Below, one piece after another: positions 8,038-18,169 of a stretch of DNA of 47,876 nucleotides. The DNA lies in the NCBI RefSeq assembly GCF_001673365.1, contig NZ_LZLS01000162.1:1-47876 (forward strand). The letters run 5' to 3'. Made by a program: the position numbers and the translations under genes. The notes under the pieces were generated by a model, which made no database searches, was not told the origin of the DNA, and saw only the letters and a list, made by a program, of their open reading frames with translations. This DNA is from Mycobacterium asiaticum (GTDB taxonomy: Bacteria; Actinomycetota; Actinomycetes; Mycobacteriales; Mycobacteriaceae). The first letter of the stretch is position 1. The number at the start of each line of letters is the position of its first letter.

Positions 8038-8649
8038 GTGCCGGCAGCAACCACCGCAGCCAAGCCACCGCGAGTAACCAAGCGGCGCGCGGAAACTCGC
8101 GCCCGGCTCGTCGACGCTGCGTTTCGAGTGTTTGCCGAGAAGGGTTATGGCCAAGTAACCATCGAGGACGTTTGCGAGGCAGCCGGCTACACACGCGGCG
8201 CTTTCTACTCGCAATTCGAAAGCCTAGAGGAGCTGTTCTTCCTGCTCTACGACCGGTGGGCGGCGCGGACTGCCGAGCAGGTGCAGGCCGCCATGGAGGG
8301 CGGTGACGCCCTCTCCGATCTGCCCGGAGTCGTCGAGCGCATCGTGGACAGCCTGCTACTGGACCGCGAGTGGTTGCTCATCAAATTCGACTTCCTGCTG
8401 TATGCGGCGCGCAATCCGGAGCTTGCGCACCGGTGGGGGGTCCACCGCGCCCAGTTGCGCGAAGTCATCGAGGAGCGGCTGATCGCCAGCGGCATCGAGT
8501 TCCACAAGTCCCTCCAAACCGTGACGGACACCGCCCGCGCGATCATCGCCGCCTACGACGGGGTCACGGTCCAACTGCTGCTCGACAGCGACCAGACCGC
8601 TGCGCGCGCCTGGCTCACCCAACTACTCAATGTTGTTCTGACACACTGA
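8038..8649 (+). CDS. TetR-family regulator, second of a tandem paralogous pair
   Basis: This 203-residue protein starts with GTG at 8038, preceded by a strong Shine-Dalgarno (ggaggaggc, about 8 bases upstream). Its HTH, TIEDVCEAAGYTRGAFYSQF, and the segments RNPELAHRWGVHRAQL and DTARAIIAAYDGVTVQLL, are closely related to the preceding regulator. The difference lies mainly in the ligand-pocket helices (FDFLLYAARN against ADLLSVAARN), which suggests related but distinct ligands. It lies 32 bases ahead of the FAD dehydrogenase on the same strand and is probably cotranscribed with it. Confidence 0.88.
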   Translation: MPAATTAAKPPRVTKRRAETRARLVDAAFRVFAEKGYGQVTIEDVCEAAGYTRGAFYSQFESLEELFFLLYDRWAARTAEQVQAAMEGGDALSDLPGVVERIVDSLLLDREWLLIKFDFLLYAARNPELAHRWGVHRAQLREVIEERLIASGIEFHKSLQTVTDTARAIIAAYDGVTVQLLLDSDQTAARAWLTQLLNVVLTH

Positions 8650-8681
8650 TATTCGGGGTTAGCTCGCAGAAAGGCTGTCGT

Positions 8682-10352
8682 ATGGACGCTGATGTCATCG
8701 TGATCGGTGCGGGCCTGGCCGGTTTGGTGGCTACCCACGAACTGACCCGCCGCGGCAAAAAGGTTGCCGTGGTGGATCAGGAGAACGAGGCCAACTTGGG
8801 TGGCCAAGCGTTCTGGTCCTTCGGCGGGCTGTTCCTGGTCGACACGCCCGAGCAGCGCGTGCTCAAGATCAAGGATTCGTTGGAGTTGGCGTGGGGAGAT
8901 TGGTCGGGCAGCGCGGCATTCGACCGTCTCGACGACGAAGACGTGTGGGCGGCCAAGTGGGCACGCGCTTATGTGGAGTTCGCCGCCGGTGAGAAGCGCT
9001 CCTACCTGACCGACCTCGGCGTCAAGTTCATGCCCACCGTGGGGTGGGCCGAACGCGGCGATCTGCGTGCCGACGGGCACGGCAACTCGGTTCCGCGTTT
9101 CCATATCGCGTGGGGCACCGGCACCGGAGTCGTTGAGCCGTTTGTGAATTCGGCCCTGCAGGCGGCAAAAGACGGGCTGGTTACCTTCTATCACCGCCAC
9201 CGGGTGGATGAGTTGGTCTTCACCGATGGCGCGGTCACCGGCATCAAGGGCGCGGTGCTGGCACCCGACACCGCGGTGCGCGGCGCGCCCTCCAACCGCG
9301 ACGTGACGGGTGAGTTCGAGCTGTCGGCGCAGGCGGTGATCATCACCACCGGTGGGATCGGCGGCAACCACGAGATGGTCCGCCGCTACTGGCCAGAACG
9401 GATGGGCACTCCGCCGTCGTCGATGATCACCGGGGTTCCCGAGTACGTCGACGGGCGCATGCTAGACATCGCCAACGCCAGCGGCGTCCGCCTGGTCAAC
9501 CGCGACCGGATGTGGCACTACACCGAAGGCGTCAACAACTGGGATCCGATCTGGCCCAAGCACGCAATCCGGATCATCCCCGGTCCATCGTCGATGTGGT
9601 TCGACGCGCTGGGCCGGCGCCTGCCCGCTCCTTTCCTGCCCGGCTACGACACCTTGGGCACGCTGAAGCATCTGCGTACCGATCCCGAAATCGCGAAATA
9701 CGACTACTCCTGGTACATCCTGACCCAGAAGATCATCAAGAAGGAGTTCGCACTGTCGGGCTCCGAACAGAACCCCGACATCACTGGCAAGAGCCTCATG
9801 CGCGTTCTGCAGCAACGGTTCTTCAACAAGGACGCCACCGCCCCGGTCGAGGCATTCAAGACCCACGGCGTCGACTTCGTCATCGCCGATACCCTCGAAG
9901 ACCTCGTCGCCAAGATGAACGCCCTCACTGAGGAACCGCTGCTGGATCCGGCCGGGATCCGCGCCCAGATCGAGTCCCGGGATCTGCAGATGGCCAACCC
10001 GTTCTGTAAGGACGTTCAGGTCCAAGGCATCCGGAACGCGCGGCGCGCGCTCGGTGACCGCCTTGGCCGAGTCGCCACTCCACACCGCATCCTGGACCCC
10101 AAAGCAGGTCCGCTGATCGCGGCAAGGCTGCATGTGTTGACGCGAAAAACATTGGGCGGCATACAAACTGACTTGTCGTCGCGCGCCATCGGCAATGACG
10201 GCGAGCCGATCCCCGGCCTGTATTCGGCAGGCGAGGTGGCCGGTTTCGGCGGTGGTGGCGTGCACGGGTACAACGCCCTGGAAGGGACCTTTTTAGGCGG
10301 CTGCATCTTCTCCGGCCGGGCCGCGGGCCGCGGGGCTGCCGACGATCTCTGA
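8682..10352 (+). CDS. FAD-binding dehydrogenase (fumarate reductase/3-ketosteroid dehydrogenase fold)
   Basis: This 556-residue protein starts at the ATG at 8682. The N-terminus is a dinucleotide-binding motif (VIVIGAGLAGLVATHEL) followed by LGGQAFWSFGGLFLVDTPEQR, and the C-terminus has the FAD-closing segment GLYSAGEVAGFGGGGVHGYN followed by LEGTFLGGCIFSGRAAGR. This is the flavoprotein family of fumarate reductases, succinate dehydrogenases and ketosteroid delta-1-dehydrogenases. The closest type I know is the Rv0785-like FAD-binding dehydrogenase of mycobacteria. The substrate is unknown; a steroid or other alicyclic ketone is a guess from the family. It follows the second TetR gene by 32 bases. 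The long open frame upstream of 8682 is an overlap with the TetR gene and is not part of the protein. Confidence 0.9.
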   Translation: MDADVIVIGAGLAGLVATHELTRRGKKVAVVDQENEANLGGQAFWSFGGLFLVDTPEQRVLKIKDSLELAWGDWSGSAAFDRLDDEDVWAAKWARAYVEFAAGEKRSYLTDLGVKFMPTVGWAERGDLRADGHGNSVPRFHIAWGTGTGVVEPFVNSALQAAKDGLVTFYHRHRVDELVFTDGAVTGIKGAVLAPDTAVRGAPSNRDVTGEFELSAQAVIITTGGIGGNHEMVRRYWPERMGTPPSSMITGVPEYVDGRMLDIANASGVRLVNRDRMWHYTEGVNNWDPIWPKHAIRIIPGPSSMWFDALGRRLPAPFLPGYDTLGTLKHLRTDPEIAKYDYSWYILTQKIIKKEFALSGSEQNPDITGKSLMRVLQQRFFNKDATAPVEAFKTHGVDFVIADTLEDLVAKMNALTEEPLLDPAGIRAQIESRDLQMANPFCKDVQVQGIRNARRALGDRLGRVATPHRILDPKAGPLIAARLHVLTRKTLGGIQTDLSSRAIGNDGEPIPGLYSAGEVAGFGGGGVHGYNALEGTFLGGCIFSGRAAGRGAADDL

Positions 10353-10430
10353 GTCACGCGGGCAGTCCGGAGTCACCCCGGGCAGGTGAGCCTCCCACCG
10401 CCGTAGCCCTCCATCGGGCAAGATGGGCGC

Positions 10431-11132
10431 ATGGACACTGGTGTGAACTCACCTCGAGTCTTGGTCGTCGACGACGACTCCGATGTGCTCGCCTCGCTGG
10501 AACGCGGACTACGACTGTCCGGGTTCGAGGTGTCTACCGCGGTTGACGGCGCCGAAGCTCTGCGCAGCGCCACCGAGACCCGGCCCGACGCGATTGTGCT
10601 CGACATCAACATGCCCGTGCTGGACGGCGTCAGCGTCGTCACCGCCCTGCGCGCCATGGATAACGACGTGCCGGTCTGTGTTCTGAGCGCACGCAGTTCG
10701 GTAGACGACCGGGTCGCCGGCCTAGAAGCCGGTGCAGACGACTACCTGGTCAAGCCATTCGTGCTGGCCGAGTTGGTGGCGCGGGTGCGTGCCCTGCTGC
10801 GCCGCCGCGGCGCCACCGCGACGTCGTCGTCGGAAACCATCACGGTGGGCCCGCTGGAAGTGGACATCCCCGGTCGCCGGGCCCGGGTCAACGGCGTCGA
10901 CGTCGACCTGACCAAGCGAGAGTTCGACCTGCTCGCCGTGCTCGCCGAGCACAAGACGGCCGTGCTGTCGCGCGCCCAGCTGCTCGAGCTGGTGTGGGGC
11001 TACGACTTCGCTGCCGACACCAACGTCGTCGACGTCTTCATCGGCTACCTGCGGCGCAAGCTGGAGGCCAACGGCGGCCCGCGGCTGCTGCACACCGTGC
11101 GCGGAGTCGGGTTTGTGCTCAGGATGCAGTAA
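10431..11132 (+). CDS. prrA: Two-component response regulator PrrA
   Basis: This 233-residue OmpR-family regulator is nearly identical in sequence to H37Rv PrrA as I know it. The receiver domain has the acidic pocket VVDDDSD, the phospho-acceptor Asp58 in LDINMP and the conserved Lys in VKPF. A winged helix follows ([16 protein letters not shown] to [13 protein letters not shown]). PrrA is essential in M. tuberculosis and is linked to early intracellular adaptation and to responses to pH, chloride, nitric oxide and oxygen limitation. The ATG at 10431 is used; an upstream ATG at 10421 is out of frame. The next codon after its stop is the prrB start. Confidence 0.97.
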   Translation: MDTGVNSPRVLVVDDDSDVLASLERGLRLSGFEVSTAVDGAEALRSATETRPDAIVLDINMPVLDGVSVVTALRAMDNDVPVCVLSARSSVDDRVAGLEAGADDYLVKPFVLAELVARVRALLRRRGATATSSSETITVGPLEVDIPGRRARVNGVDVDLTKREFDLLAVLAEHKTAVLSRAQLLELVWGYDFAADTNVVDVFIGYLRRKLEANGGPRLLHTVRGVGFVLRMQ

Positions 11133-12473
11133 GTGAACATCCTGGCGCGAATTTTCGCCCGCACGCCGTCGTTGCGGACTCGGGTGGTGGTCGCGACGGT
11201 CATCGGCGCCGCGATACCGGTGCTCATCGTGGGCGTCGTGGTGTGGGTCGGCATCACCAAGGACCGCAAGGAACGTCTGGACCGCAGGCTGGATGAGGCC
11301 GCAGGCTTCGCGATCCCCTTCGTCCCCCGCGGCCTTGATGAGATTCCGCGCTCCCCCAACGATCAGGACGCCCTGATCACGGTCCGCCGCGACAACATCA
11401 TCAAGTCGAACTCCGACATCAACCTGCCCAAGCTGCAGGCCGACTACGCCGACACCTTCATTCGCGGGGTCCGCTATCGGGTACGCACGGTCGAGATCCC
11501 GGGTCCCGAACCGACCTCGCTGGCCGTCGGCGCGACATACGACGCGACGTACGCCGAGACCAACAATCTGCATCGCCGAGTGCTGCTGATCTGTGCGTTC
11601 GCCATCAGCGCGGCGGCCGTATTCGCCTGGCTGCTGGCCGCGTTCGCGGTGCGACCGTTCAAACAGCTCGCCGAACAGACCCGGTCGATCGACGCGGGCG
11701 ACGAGGCACCCCGGGTCGAAGTGCACGGGGCCAGCGAAGCCGTCGAGATCGCCGAGGCCATCCGGGGCATGCTGCAACGAATCTGGAACGAGCAGAACCG
11801 AACGCAGGAGGCGCTGGCCTCGGCCCGCGACTTCGCTGCGGTCTCCTCGCACGAGTTGCGCACTCCTCTGACCGCGATGCGCACCAACCTCGAGGTGTTG
11901 TCCACCCTGGATCTGCCCGACGACCAGCGCAAAGAAGTACTCAACGACGTCATCCGCACCCAGTCGCGGATCGAGGCAACCCTGAGCGCGTTGGAGCGGT
12001 TAGCCCAGGGCGAATTGTCCACCTTTGACGATCACGTGCCGGTCGACATCACCGATCTCCTTGACCGTGCCGCCCACGACGCCACTCGCAGCTACCCGGA
12101 CCTCGACGTCTCGTTGGCGCCGTCGCCGACGTGCATCATCGTGGGCATGCCGGCGGGGTTGCGTCTGGCCGTCGACAATGCCATCGCCAACGCGGTCAAG
12201 CACGGCGGTGCCACCCACGTGCAGTTGTCCGCGGTCAGCTCGCGGGCCGGAGTGGAGATCGCCGTTGACGACGACGGCAGCGGCGTTCCCGAGGAAGAAC
12301 GCCAGGTGGTTTTCGAGCGGTTCTCCCGGGGCTCGACGGCCTCGCATTCCGGCTCCGGTCTGGGGCTGGCGCTGGTCGCCCAACAGGCCCAACTACATGG
12401 CGGGACCGCGTCTTTGGAGAACAGTCCGTTGGGTGGGGCGCGGCTAATTTTGCGCCTGCCGGGCCCGAGCTAG
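11133..12473 (+). CDS. prrB: Two-component sensor histidine kinase PrrB
   Basis: This 446-residue protein has the same length as H37Rv PrrB. It has a TM segment at about 20-42, a periplasmic sensor region, a second TM at about 150-170 and a HAMP linker. The H-box SHELRTPLTAMR follows, and then a HATPase domain with an N-box (DNAIANAVKHGG), G1 (DDDGSGVPEEER) and G2 (GSGLGLALV). The GTG start follows the prrA stop directly, so translation is coupled. It phosphorylates PrrA in response to host-related signals. It ends 3 bases short of the convergent arfC stop. Confidence 0.97.
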   Translation: MNILARIFARTPSLRTRVVVATVIGAAIPVLIVGVVVWVGITKDRKERLDRRLDEAAGFAIPFVPRGLDEIPRSPNDQDALITVRRDNIIKSNSDINLPKLQADYADTFIRGVRYRVRTVEIPGPEPTSLAVGATYDATYAETNNLHRRVLLICAFAISAAAVFAWLLAAFAVRPFKQLAEQTRSIDAGDEAPRVEVHGASEAVEIAEAIRGMLQRIWNEQNRTQEALASARDFAAVSSHELRTPLTAMRTNLEVLSTLDLPDDQRKEVLNDVIRTQSRIEATLSALERLAQGELSTFDDHVPVDITDLLDRAAHDATRSYPDLDVSLAPSPTCIIVGMPAGLRLAVDNAIANAVKHGGATHVQLSAVSSRAGVEIAVDDDGSGVPEEERQVVFERFSRGSTASHSGSGLGLALVAQQAQLHGGTASLENSPLGGARLILRLPGPS

Positions 12474-12476
12474 CGC

Positions 12477-13226
12477 TTAGGTCTTTCGCGCGCTTTTGCT
12501 CCAAGGCGTGAAGAATGCCTTCGCGGCGAGCTCTTCGTTCTCGAACCAGACCTGGGCCGCGATCTCGTCGTAGTTCGCATCGCCGGGTGTGTAGAAGAGC
12601 CGGGTATCCATGCGGCCCTTCACAATCCACCCCTCCGGTCCGCTACCGTCGGGTTCGGCTCGCATCGAGCCCGGACCGAACGGCGCGTACGGCTGCAACG
12701 GGACGGCGGGCGGAGCATCAGCACTTACTGGAATCTCTTGCGTGGCAACATCTTTTGAGGGTGGCAGCCGTTTGGTGGGCGGACCTTTGGGTCTCGGTCG
12801 GGGCTTGGCCCCCGGGGCGGGCCGCTTGGCCGGCCTTTTCCTGGCGAGCGGAATCCGCTCCGTCGCAGCGTCTTTGACGATCGGGATCCGTTCCGTTGGA
12901 TGCTCGGAAGCAACCGGAATCCGTTCCGTCACCGCATCTTTAGCGACCGGCCTGCGTTTCTTCGGAGGCGCCTTGGATACCTTTCGTGCCGGTCCGGACG
13001 GGGGCGCCGCGGGTGTTTTCTTCGTCGGTGCCTCGGCGATGGGTGCCTTCATCGCCGGCGGCTTGGGCGCGGGCGGCTTCGGCGCGGGTGGCTTCGGCGC
13101 GGGGGCCAGTTCGGCGAACACCCACGCCGGCATCTGAGTCTTAGCCGGTCGTGCCATCGACGTGAAGGTCAAGACCATCCCCAGCCCGAATGACAGCGCG
13201 GCCAACCACCAGTGCACGTGGTCCAT
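12477..13226 (-). CDS. arfC: ArfC (Rv0901-like) membrane protein, expanded linker
   Basis: From the ATG at 13226 (MDHVHWWLAALSFGLGMVL) it has 249 residues: one N-terminal TM helix, a long Pro/Lys/Ala-rich linker and a conserved C-terminal domain (YAPFGPGSMRAEPDGSGPEG, then FYTPGD, QVWFENEELAAKAFFTPW). H37Rv ArfC has about 175 residues. The surplus is low-complexity: KPPAPKPPAPKPPA near the N-terminus and three to four TERIP-V/I/L repeats further on. arfABC is needed for fast ammonia secretion and growth at mildly acidic pH in M. tuberculosis. The start overlaps the arfB stop by one base (TGATG), which indicates coupled translation. The open frame reaches 13274, but the extra residues do not match the family. 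Confidence 0.85.
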   Translation of the reverse strand: MDHVHWWLAALSFGLGMVLTFTSMARPAKTQMPAWVFAELAPAPKPPAPKPPAPKPPAMKAPIAEAPTKKTPAAPPSGPARKVSKAPPKKRRPVAKDAVTERIPVASEHPTERIPIVKDAATERIPLARKRPAKRPAPGAKPRPRPKGPPTKRLPPSKDVATQEIPVSADAPPAVPLQPYAPFGPGSMRAEPDGSGPEGWIVKGRMDTRLFYTPGDANYDEIAAQVWFENEELAAKAFFTPWSKSARKT

Positions 13227-13681
13227 CACCGCGTCACTCCGATTCCAGGCCACTGCGACGGGGGTCCCGGCCATTGCCGCTGCGCAGGTTCGGCTTCGGT
13301 GGCTTCGAGCTCGGCAGGCTCAGGCTCGGCAGGGTCGGGCTCGGCAGGCTCGGGCTCGGCAGGCTCAGGCTCGGCAGGCTCGGGCTCGGCAGGCTCTGCT
13401 TCCGCGGACTCGGCAGGCTCAGGCTCGGCAGGCTCTGATTCCGCGGACTCAGCGGGCTCTGATTCCGCGGGCTCTGATTGCGGCTCGGAAGCTGTCTCGA
13501 CGGGAAGCTCAACCGTCTCAGGCTCTGCTGCCTCGACGGGCTCGGGCGCGGGCGCGGGCTGCGCCTTGGCCTCAGGCTCGGCCGGCCTCGTCCTGATCAT
13601 CAGCGCGACAATCCCGTAGGCGACACCCGACCCCGCAGCGAAGGCCGCCAAGTAGACCAGCCACTGGATCAAAAAGCCCAT
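13226..13681 (-). CDS. arfB: ArfB (Rv0900-like) small membrane protein with acidic Pro-Glu-Ala repeat tail
   Basis: The protein has 151 residues. The first 30 (MGFLIQWLVYLAAFAAGSGV, then AYGIVALMI) are a single TM helix like that of the 50-residue H37Rv ArfB. The remaining 120 residues are a species-specific acidic tail with AEPEP/AESEP repeats, coded by a GC-rich array of 15-base units at about 13300-13500. The tail would lie on one face of the cytoplasmic membrane and is likely disordered. It sits between arfA (9-base gap) and arfC (1-base overlap) in one operon. Repeat number probably varies between strains, and sequencing errors are possible here. Confidence 0.85.
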   Translation of the reverse strand: MGFLIQWLVYLAAFAAGSGVAYGIVALMIRTRPAEPEAKAQPAPAPEPVEAAEPETVELPVETASEPQSEPAESEPAESAESEPAEPEPAESAEAEPAEPEPAEPEPAEPEPAEPDPAEPEPAELEATEAEPAQRQWPGPPSQWPGIGVTR

Positions 13682-13690
13682 GCCCGCCCC

Positions 13691-14722
13691 CTAGCTGACC
13701 ACGAGCTCGGCGCGACGGTTCTTGGCGCGGCCTTCGGCCGTGTCGTTGCTGGCAATCGGGTTGGCCGAACCCAGACCCTTTGCTGTCACCCGGTCGCGGG
13801 GCACGCCGTTGGCGATGATGTATTCGGCGACCGTCGTGGCCCGCTGGACGCTTAGCGGAATGTTGATAGCTTCGCTGCCGCTGTTGTCGGTGTACCCGTT
13901 GACGGTGACGCGGGCGTTCGGGCATGCCTTGAGGGTGTCGGCCACCTGGATCAGGATGCGGGTGTCGTCGGGGGTCAGACTCACGCCGTCCTCGCCGAAG
14001 CCCAGGGGACCTCCCGTCAGCTTGGCGATGTTTGCTTGCAGGTCCTTGCACGCACCGGCTCCCGGTGCGGGCGCAGGCGCAGGCGCTGGCGGTGGCGCGC
14101 TTGGTGTGATCTGGCCTCGGGCCGCAATCTTGTTGCTGAGAACGACTCCCGGCCACGCACTGGCCGCCGCACGTTCCACCGCGTCTTTCTGTTCGGGCGT
14201 CGGCGCGGTCCCGCTCAAGGTGACGGTGTCTTTCTCGACCTTGAGAGCGAAATCGGGAATCGGCATGCCAGCGGAAAAGACGGGTTCCGCGTTGGCGAAA
14301 TCGAGACTGTGCACGAGCGGATCGATACGGATCTGATCGACGACATTGACCCCCGGGGTGATCAACGACTTGAGCGAGCTCAGCAACGCCGCTTTGGCGG
14401 CGTCGTCGGGGAAATCGCCGATCAGCGTGATGCTGTTACCCGTGCGGCTGACCGACAGCAGTGCCAGTGCCGGACCGCTGGGCGTGGTGGGCACACCGCC
14501 CACCGGCGCGGTCAGGGTAGGCAATTCGCCGGTTGGCCCGTTGACGCCCATTGGTCGCTCATAGGCGCCGTAACCGATCATGGCCAGCAGAAACGGGATG
14601 GCAAGCAGGCCGATCAACCAGGGACGGCCGAGTGGCTGACGATGGAATTTCGGGGTCAGCTGAGCCTGGTTGATCTGTCGGGAGGGCGCGGGCGCTTCAG
14701 CCACCCCCACTTCTGGACCCAC
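13691..14722 (-). CDS. arfA: OmpATb/ArfA, BON and OmpA-like domain membrane protein
   Basis: This 343-residue protein has a GTG start. A cytosolic N-tail is followed by one TM helix ([20 protein letters not shown], about residues 34-53), a BON-type domain with two beta-alpha repeats (about 85-220) and a Pro/Ala linker. The C-terminal OmpA-like peptidoglycan-binding domain has [20 protein letters not shown] and NRRAELVV. Two cysteines (ACKDL and KACPN) match the disulphide known in OmpATb. In M. tuberculosis the protein supports growth at low pH together with ArfB and ArfC. Earlier pore claims are disputed, as the fold is not a beta barrel. The linker [12 protein letters not shown] is longer than in H37Rv. 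Confidence 0.95.
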   Translation of the reverse strand: MGPEVGVAEAPAPSRQINQAQLTPKFHRQPLGRPWLIGLLAIPFLLAMIGYGAYERPMGVNGPTGELPTLTAPVGGVPTTPSGPALALLSVSRTGNSITLIGDFPDDAAKAALLSSLKSLITPGVNVVDQIRIDPLVHSLDFANAEPVFSAGMPIPDFALKVEKDTVTLSGTAPTPEQKDAVERAAASAWPGVVLSNKIAARGQITPSAPPPAPAPAPAPGAGACKDLQANIAKLTGGPLGFGEDGVSLTPDDTRILIQVADTLKACPNARVTVNGYTDNSGSEAINIPLSVQRATTVAEYIIANGVPRDRVTAKGLGSANPIASNDTAEGRAKNRRAELVVS

Positions 14723-14818
14723 CGTCGCTCCTCACTTGCGTTTACAGGCGATATGCAGCCTACCGAGTCAACAGCGATCCCAACGTGAGCAAGACGGATT
14801 GTGGGGCAGACTGTAGCG

Positions 14819-15082
14819 ATGGCCGATGGAGCGGGAGCGATGGACAGCGAGACGCTGGCGCGTATCCGGGAACTGGTGGCTCAGGAGAAATCGCTGCGGG
14901 CTCAGCTGCAAAAGGGTGGGATCTCCACGTCCGACGAGCATGAGCGGCTGCAGCGCGTAGAAGTCGAACTCGATCAATGCTGGGACCTGCTGCGGCAGCG
15001 GCGGGCGCTGCGCGAAACCGGTGGCGACCCGAACGAAGCCGCGGTGCGGCCGGCTGACGAGGTCGAGGGTTACCTCGGTTAG
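14819..15082 (+). CDS. DUF2630-type small protein, Rv0898c-like
   Basis: This 87-residue protein starts at the ATG at 14819 (MADGAGAMDSETLARIREL), giving the same length as H37Rv Rv0898c. It is an all-helical, charged, soluble protein with the signature [20 protein letters not shown], as in the small actinobacterial DUF2630 family. Its function is unknown. A GTG at 14801 is a less likely start. It shares the 14723-14818 intergenic region with arfA, which is transcribed the other way, and its 3' end overlaps the following oxidoreductase gene. Confidence 0.88.
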   Translation: MADGAGAMDSETLARIRELVAQEKSLRAQLQKGGISTSDEHERLQRVEVELDQCWDLLRQRRALRETGGDPNEAAVRPADEVEGYLG

Positions 15083-16639
15083 CGGCTACGACGTCGTCGT
15101 GGTCGGCGGCGGCCACAACGGCCTGGTTGCCGCCGCCTACCTCGCGCGGGCCGGGCTGCGGGTGCGGTTGCTGGAACGGCTGCCACAAATCGGGGGCGCC
15201 ACCATATCGGCGCAACTCTTCGAGGGTGTGGACGTCCGCCTGTCGCGCTACTCGTACCTGGTCAGCTTGCTGCCGTCGCGCATCCTCGAAGACTTGGGCG
15301 CCCAGGTCCAGCTGGCTAAACGGCCCTACGCGTCGTACACGCCGGATCCCGCTACCGCCGGGCGCACCGGTCTGCTGGCGGGATCGACCTTCGCCTCGAT
15401 CGGCGCGACCGCCGACGCCCACCGCTTCGACGAGTTCTACCGCCGGTGTGGGCTGGTGACTCGACCGCTGTGGCCGACCCTGCTCGAACCGCTGCGCACC
15501 CGCGAACAGGCTCGGGCGCTCGTGCTGGCCGGCGGTGACCCAGCCGCCGCGGCCGCTTGGACTGCGATGGTCGACAAACCGATCGGGCAGGCCATCACCG
15601 AGGCTGTCGACAACGATCTGGTGCGCGGGGTCATCGCAACCGACGCACTCGTCGGCACCTTTGCGCGCCTCGACGACCCGTCGCTGCTACAGAACATTTG
15701 CTTTCTTTATCACCTGATCGGTGGCGGGACGGGCGACTGGAACGTCCCCATCGGCGGAATGGGTGCGGTGTCATCCGCACTGGCGGCTGCCGCGGTCCGT
15801 CATGGCGCCGAAATCACTACTGACGCAGAGGTTTTCGCGATCAGCCCGGACGGCGAAGTGCGCTACCGCGGCCACGGTGACGAACATTCGGTGCGCGGCC
15901 GGTTTGTGTTGTCCGGCGTCGGACCGGCGGTTCTGGCCGAGCTGCTCGGCGATCCGCCCCGGGCGGTGGCGCCGGGCCCGCAGGTCAAGGTCAACATGGT
16001 GCTGCGGCGTCTGCCGCGGCTACGGGACGAGCACGTCAGGCCGGAGCAGGCGTTTGCCGGCACCTTCCACGTCAACGAGACCTGGAGCCAATTGGATGCC
16101 GCGTACCTGAGTGCGGTGGGCGGACGGTTGCCCGATCCACTGCCCTGTGAGGCCTATTGTCATTCACTTACCGACCCAAGCATCGTGTCGCCGGAGTTGC
16201 CCGGTGTCCAGACGATGACGGTGTTCGGCTTTCACACGCCGCATTCGATATTCGGCCGAGCCGATCCCGCCGCGTTGCGCGCGCAGCTCACCGACGCGGT
16301 CCTTGCGTCGTTGAATTCCGTTCTGGCCGAACCGATTCAGGATGTGTTGTGGCCCGACGCGCACGGCCGTCCCTGCTTGGAGACGACGACCACACTGGAC
16401 TTGGAGCAGCGGCTGGGGATGCGCGCGGGCAACATCTTCCACGGTGCGTTGTCCTGGCCGTTCGCCGAGGACGGCGAGGCACTGGACACTCCCGCCCGGC
16501 AGTGGGGCGTGGCCACCGAACACGACCGGATCATGCTGTGCGGGTCGGGCGCCCGCCGTGGCGGAGCGGTTTCGGGCATCGGCGGGCACAACGCCGCCAT
16601 GGCGGTGCTGGCGAGCTTGGCGCGAACAGACGGGGGAAA

Positions 16640-16643
<4 letters not shown>
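15021..16643 (+). CDS. FAD-dependent oxidoreductase of the carotenoid desaturase type (Rv0897c-like)
   Basis: The N-terminal FAD motif is [20 protein letters not shown], followed by [10 protein letters not shown]. The C-terminal part has the family's last FAD contact ([20 protein letters not shown]). This places it with phytoene desaturase and polyisoprenoid oxidoreductases of the COG1233 type. The true start is unclear: the conserved part starts at about 15069 (VTSVSGYD), and the only good start codon before it is GTG 15021, which overlaps the Rv0898c-like gene by 62 bases. The substrate is unknown. It ends tail to tail with gltA2, the two stop codons sharing CTAG. Confidence 0.85.
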
Positions 16644-17932
<1,289 letters not shown>

Positions 17933-18089
17933 GAGAACCCCTTTGCGCTCAGGCTGATATGGCTGCCCGCCCTAGGTGCACTAGGAGCGTCATAGGTGAA
18001 GGTAGTCGTTATCGCGATGGCGTGCCTGCCCGGGGTCGGGTCTGCAGGTCCAGCGCGGCGCGGAGCTAGGACCGCCGCCCCTCGCGACG

Positions 18090-18124
18090 GTCACGCCAGC
18101 GTGACATTCGACGTCGAACGTCAC
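18090..18124. repeat. Overlapping inverted repeats in the gltA2-PE intergenic region
   Basis: GTCACGCCAGCGTGAC (18090-18105) is a perfect 7-bp inverted repeat with a 2-base spacer. It overlaps a 24-bp near-palindrome centred on TTCGACGTCGAA (18101-18124, one imperfect pair). The 15-base core GTCACGCCAGCGTGA recurs at 35252-35266, between serC and sepH. The 237-base gap 17933-18169 holds no convincing gene. These repeats and the gltA2 promoter region are what I see in it. Confidence 0.65.
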
Positions 18125-18169
18125 ACCAGTGCGGCGTTCGCACCCTCCACCGACCCAGCTAAGCCAAGG

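Noticed and set aside
8370..8681. Upstream part of the FAD dehydrogenase frame
   Set aside because: It overlaps the TetR gene in another frame; the flavoprotein starts at 8682 directly before its Rossmann motif.
13300..13500. Possible CRISPR-like array in the short repeats
   Set aside because: The units are 15-base coding repeats (Glu-Pro-Ala) in frame within arfB, with no unique spacers.
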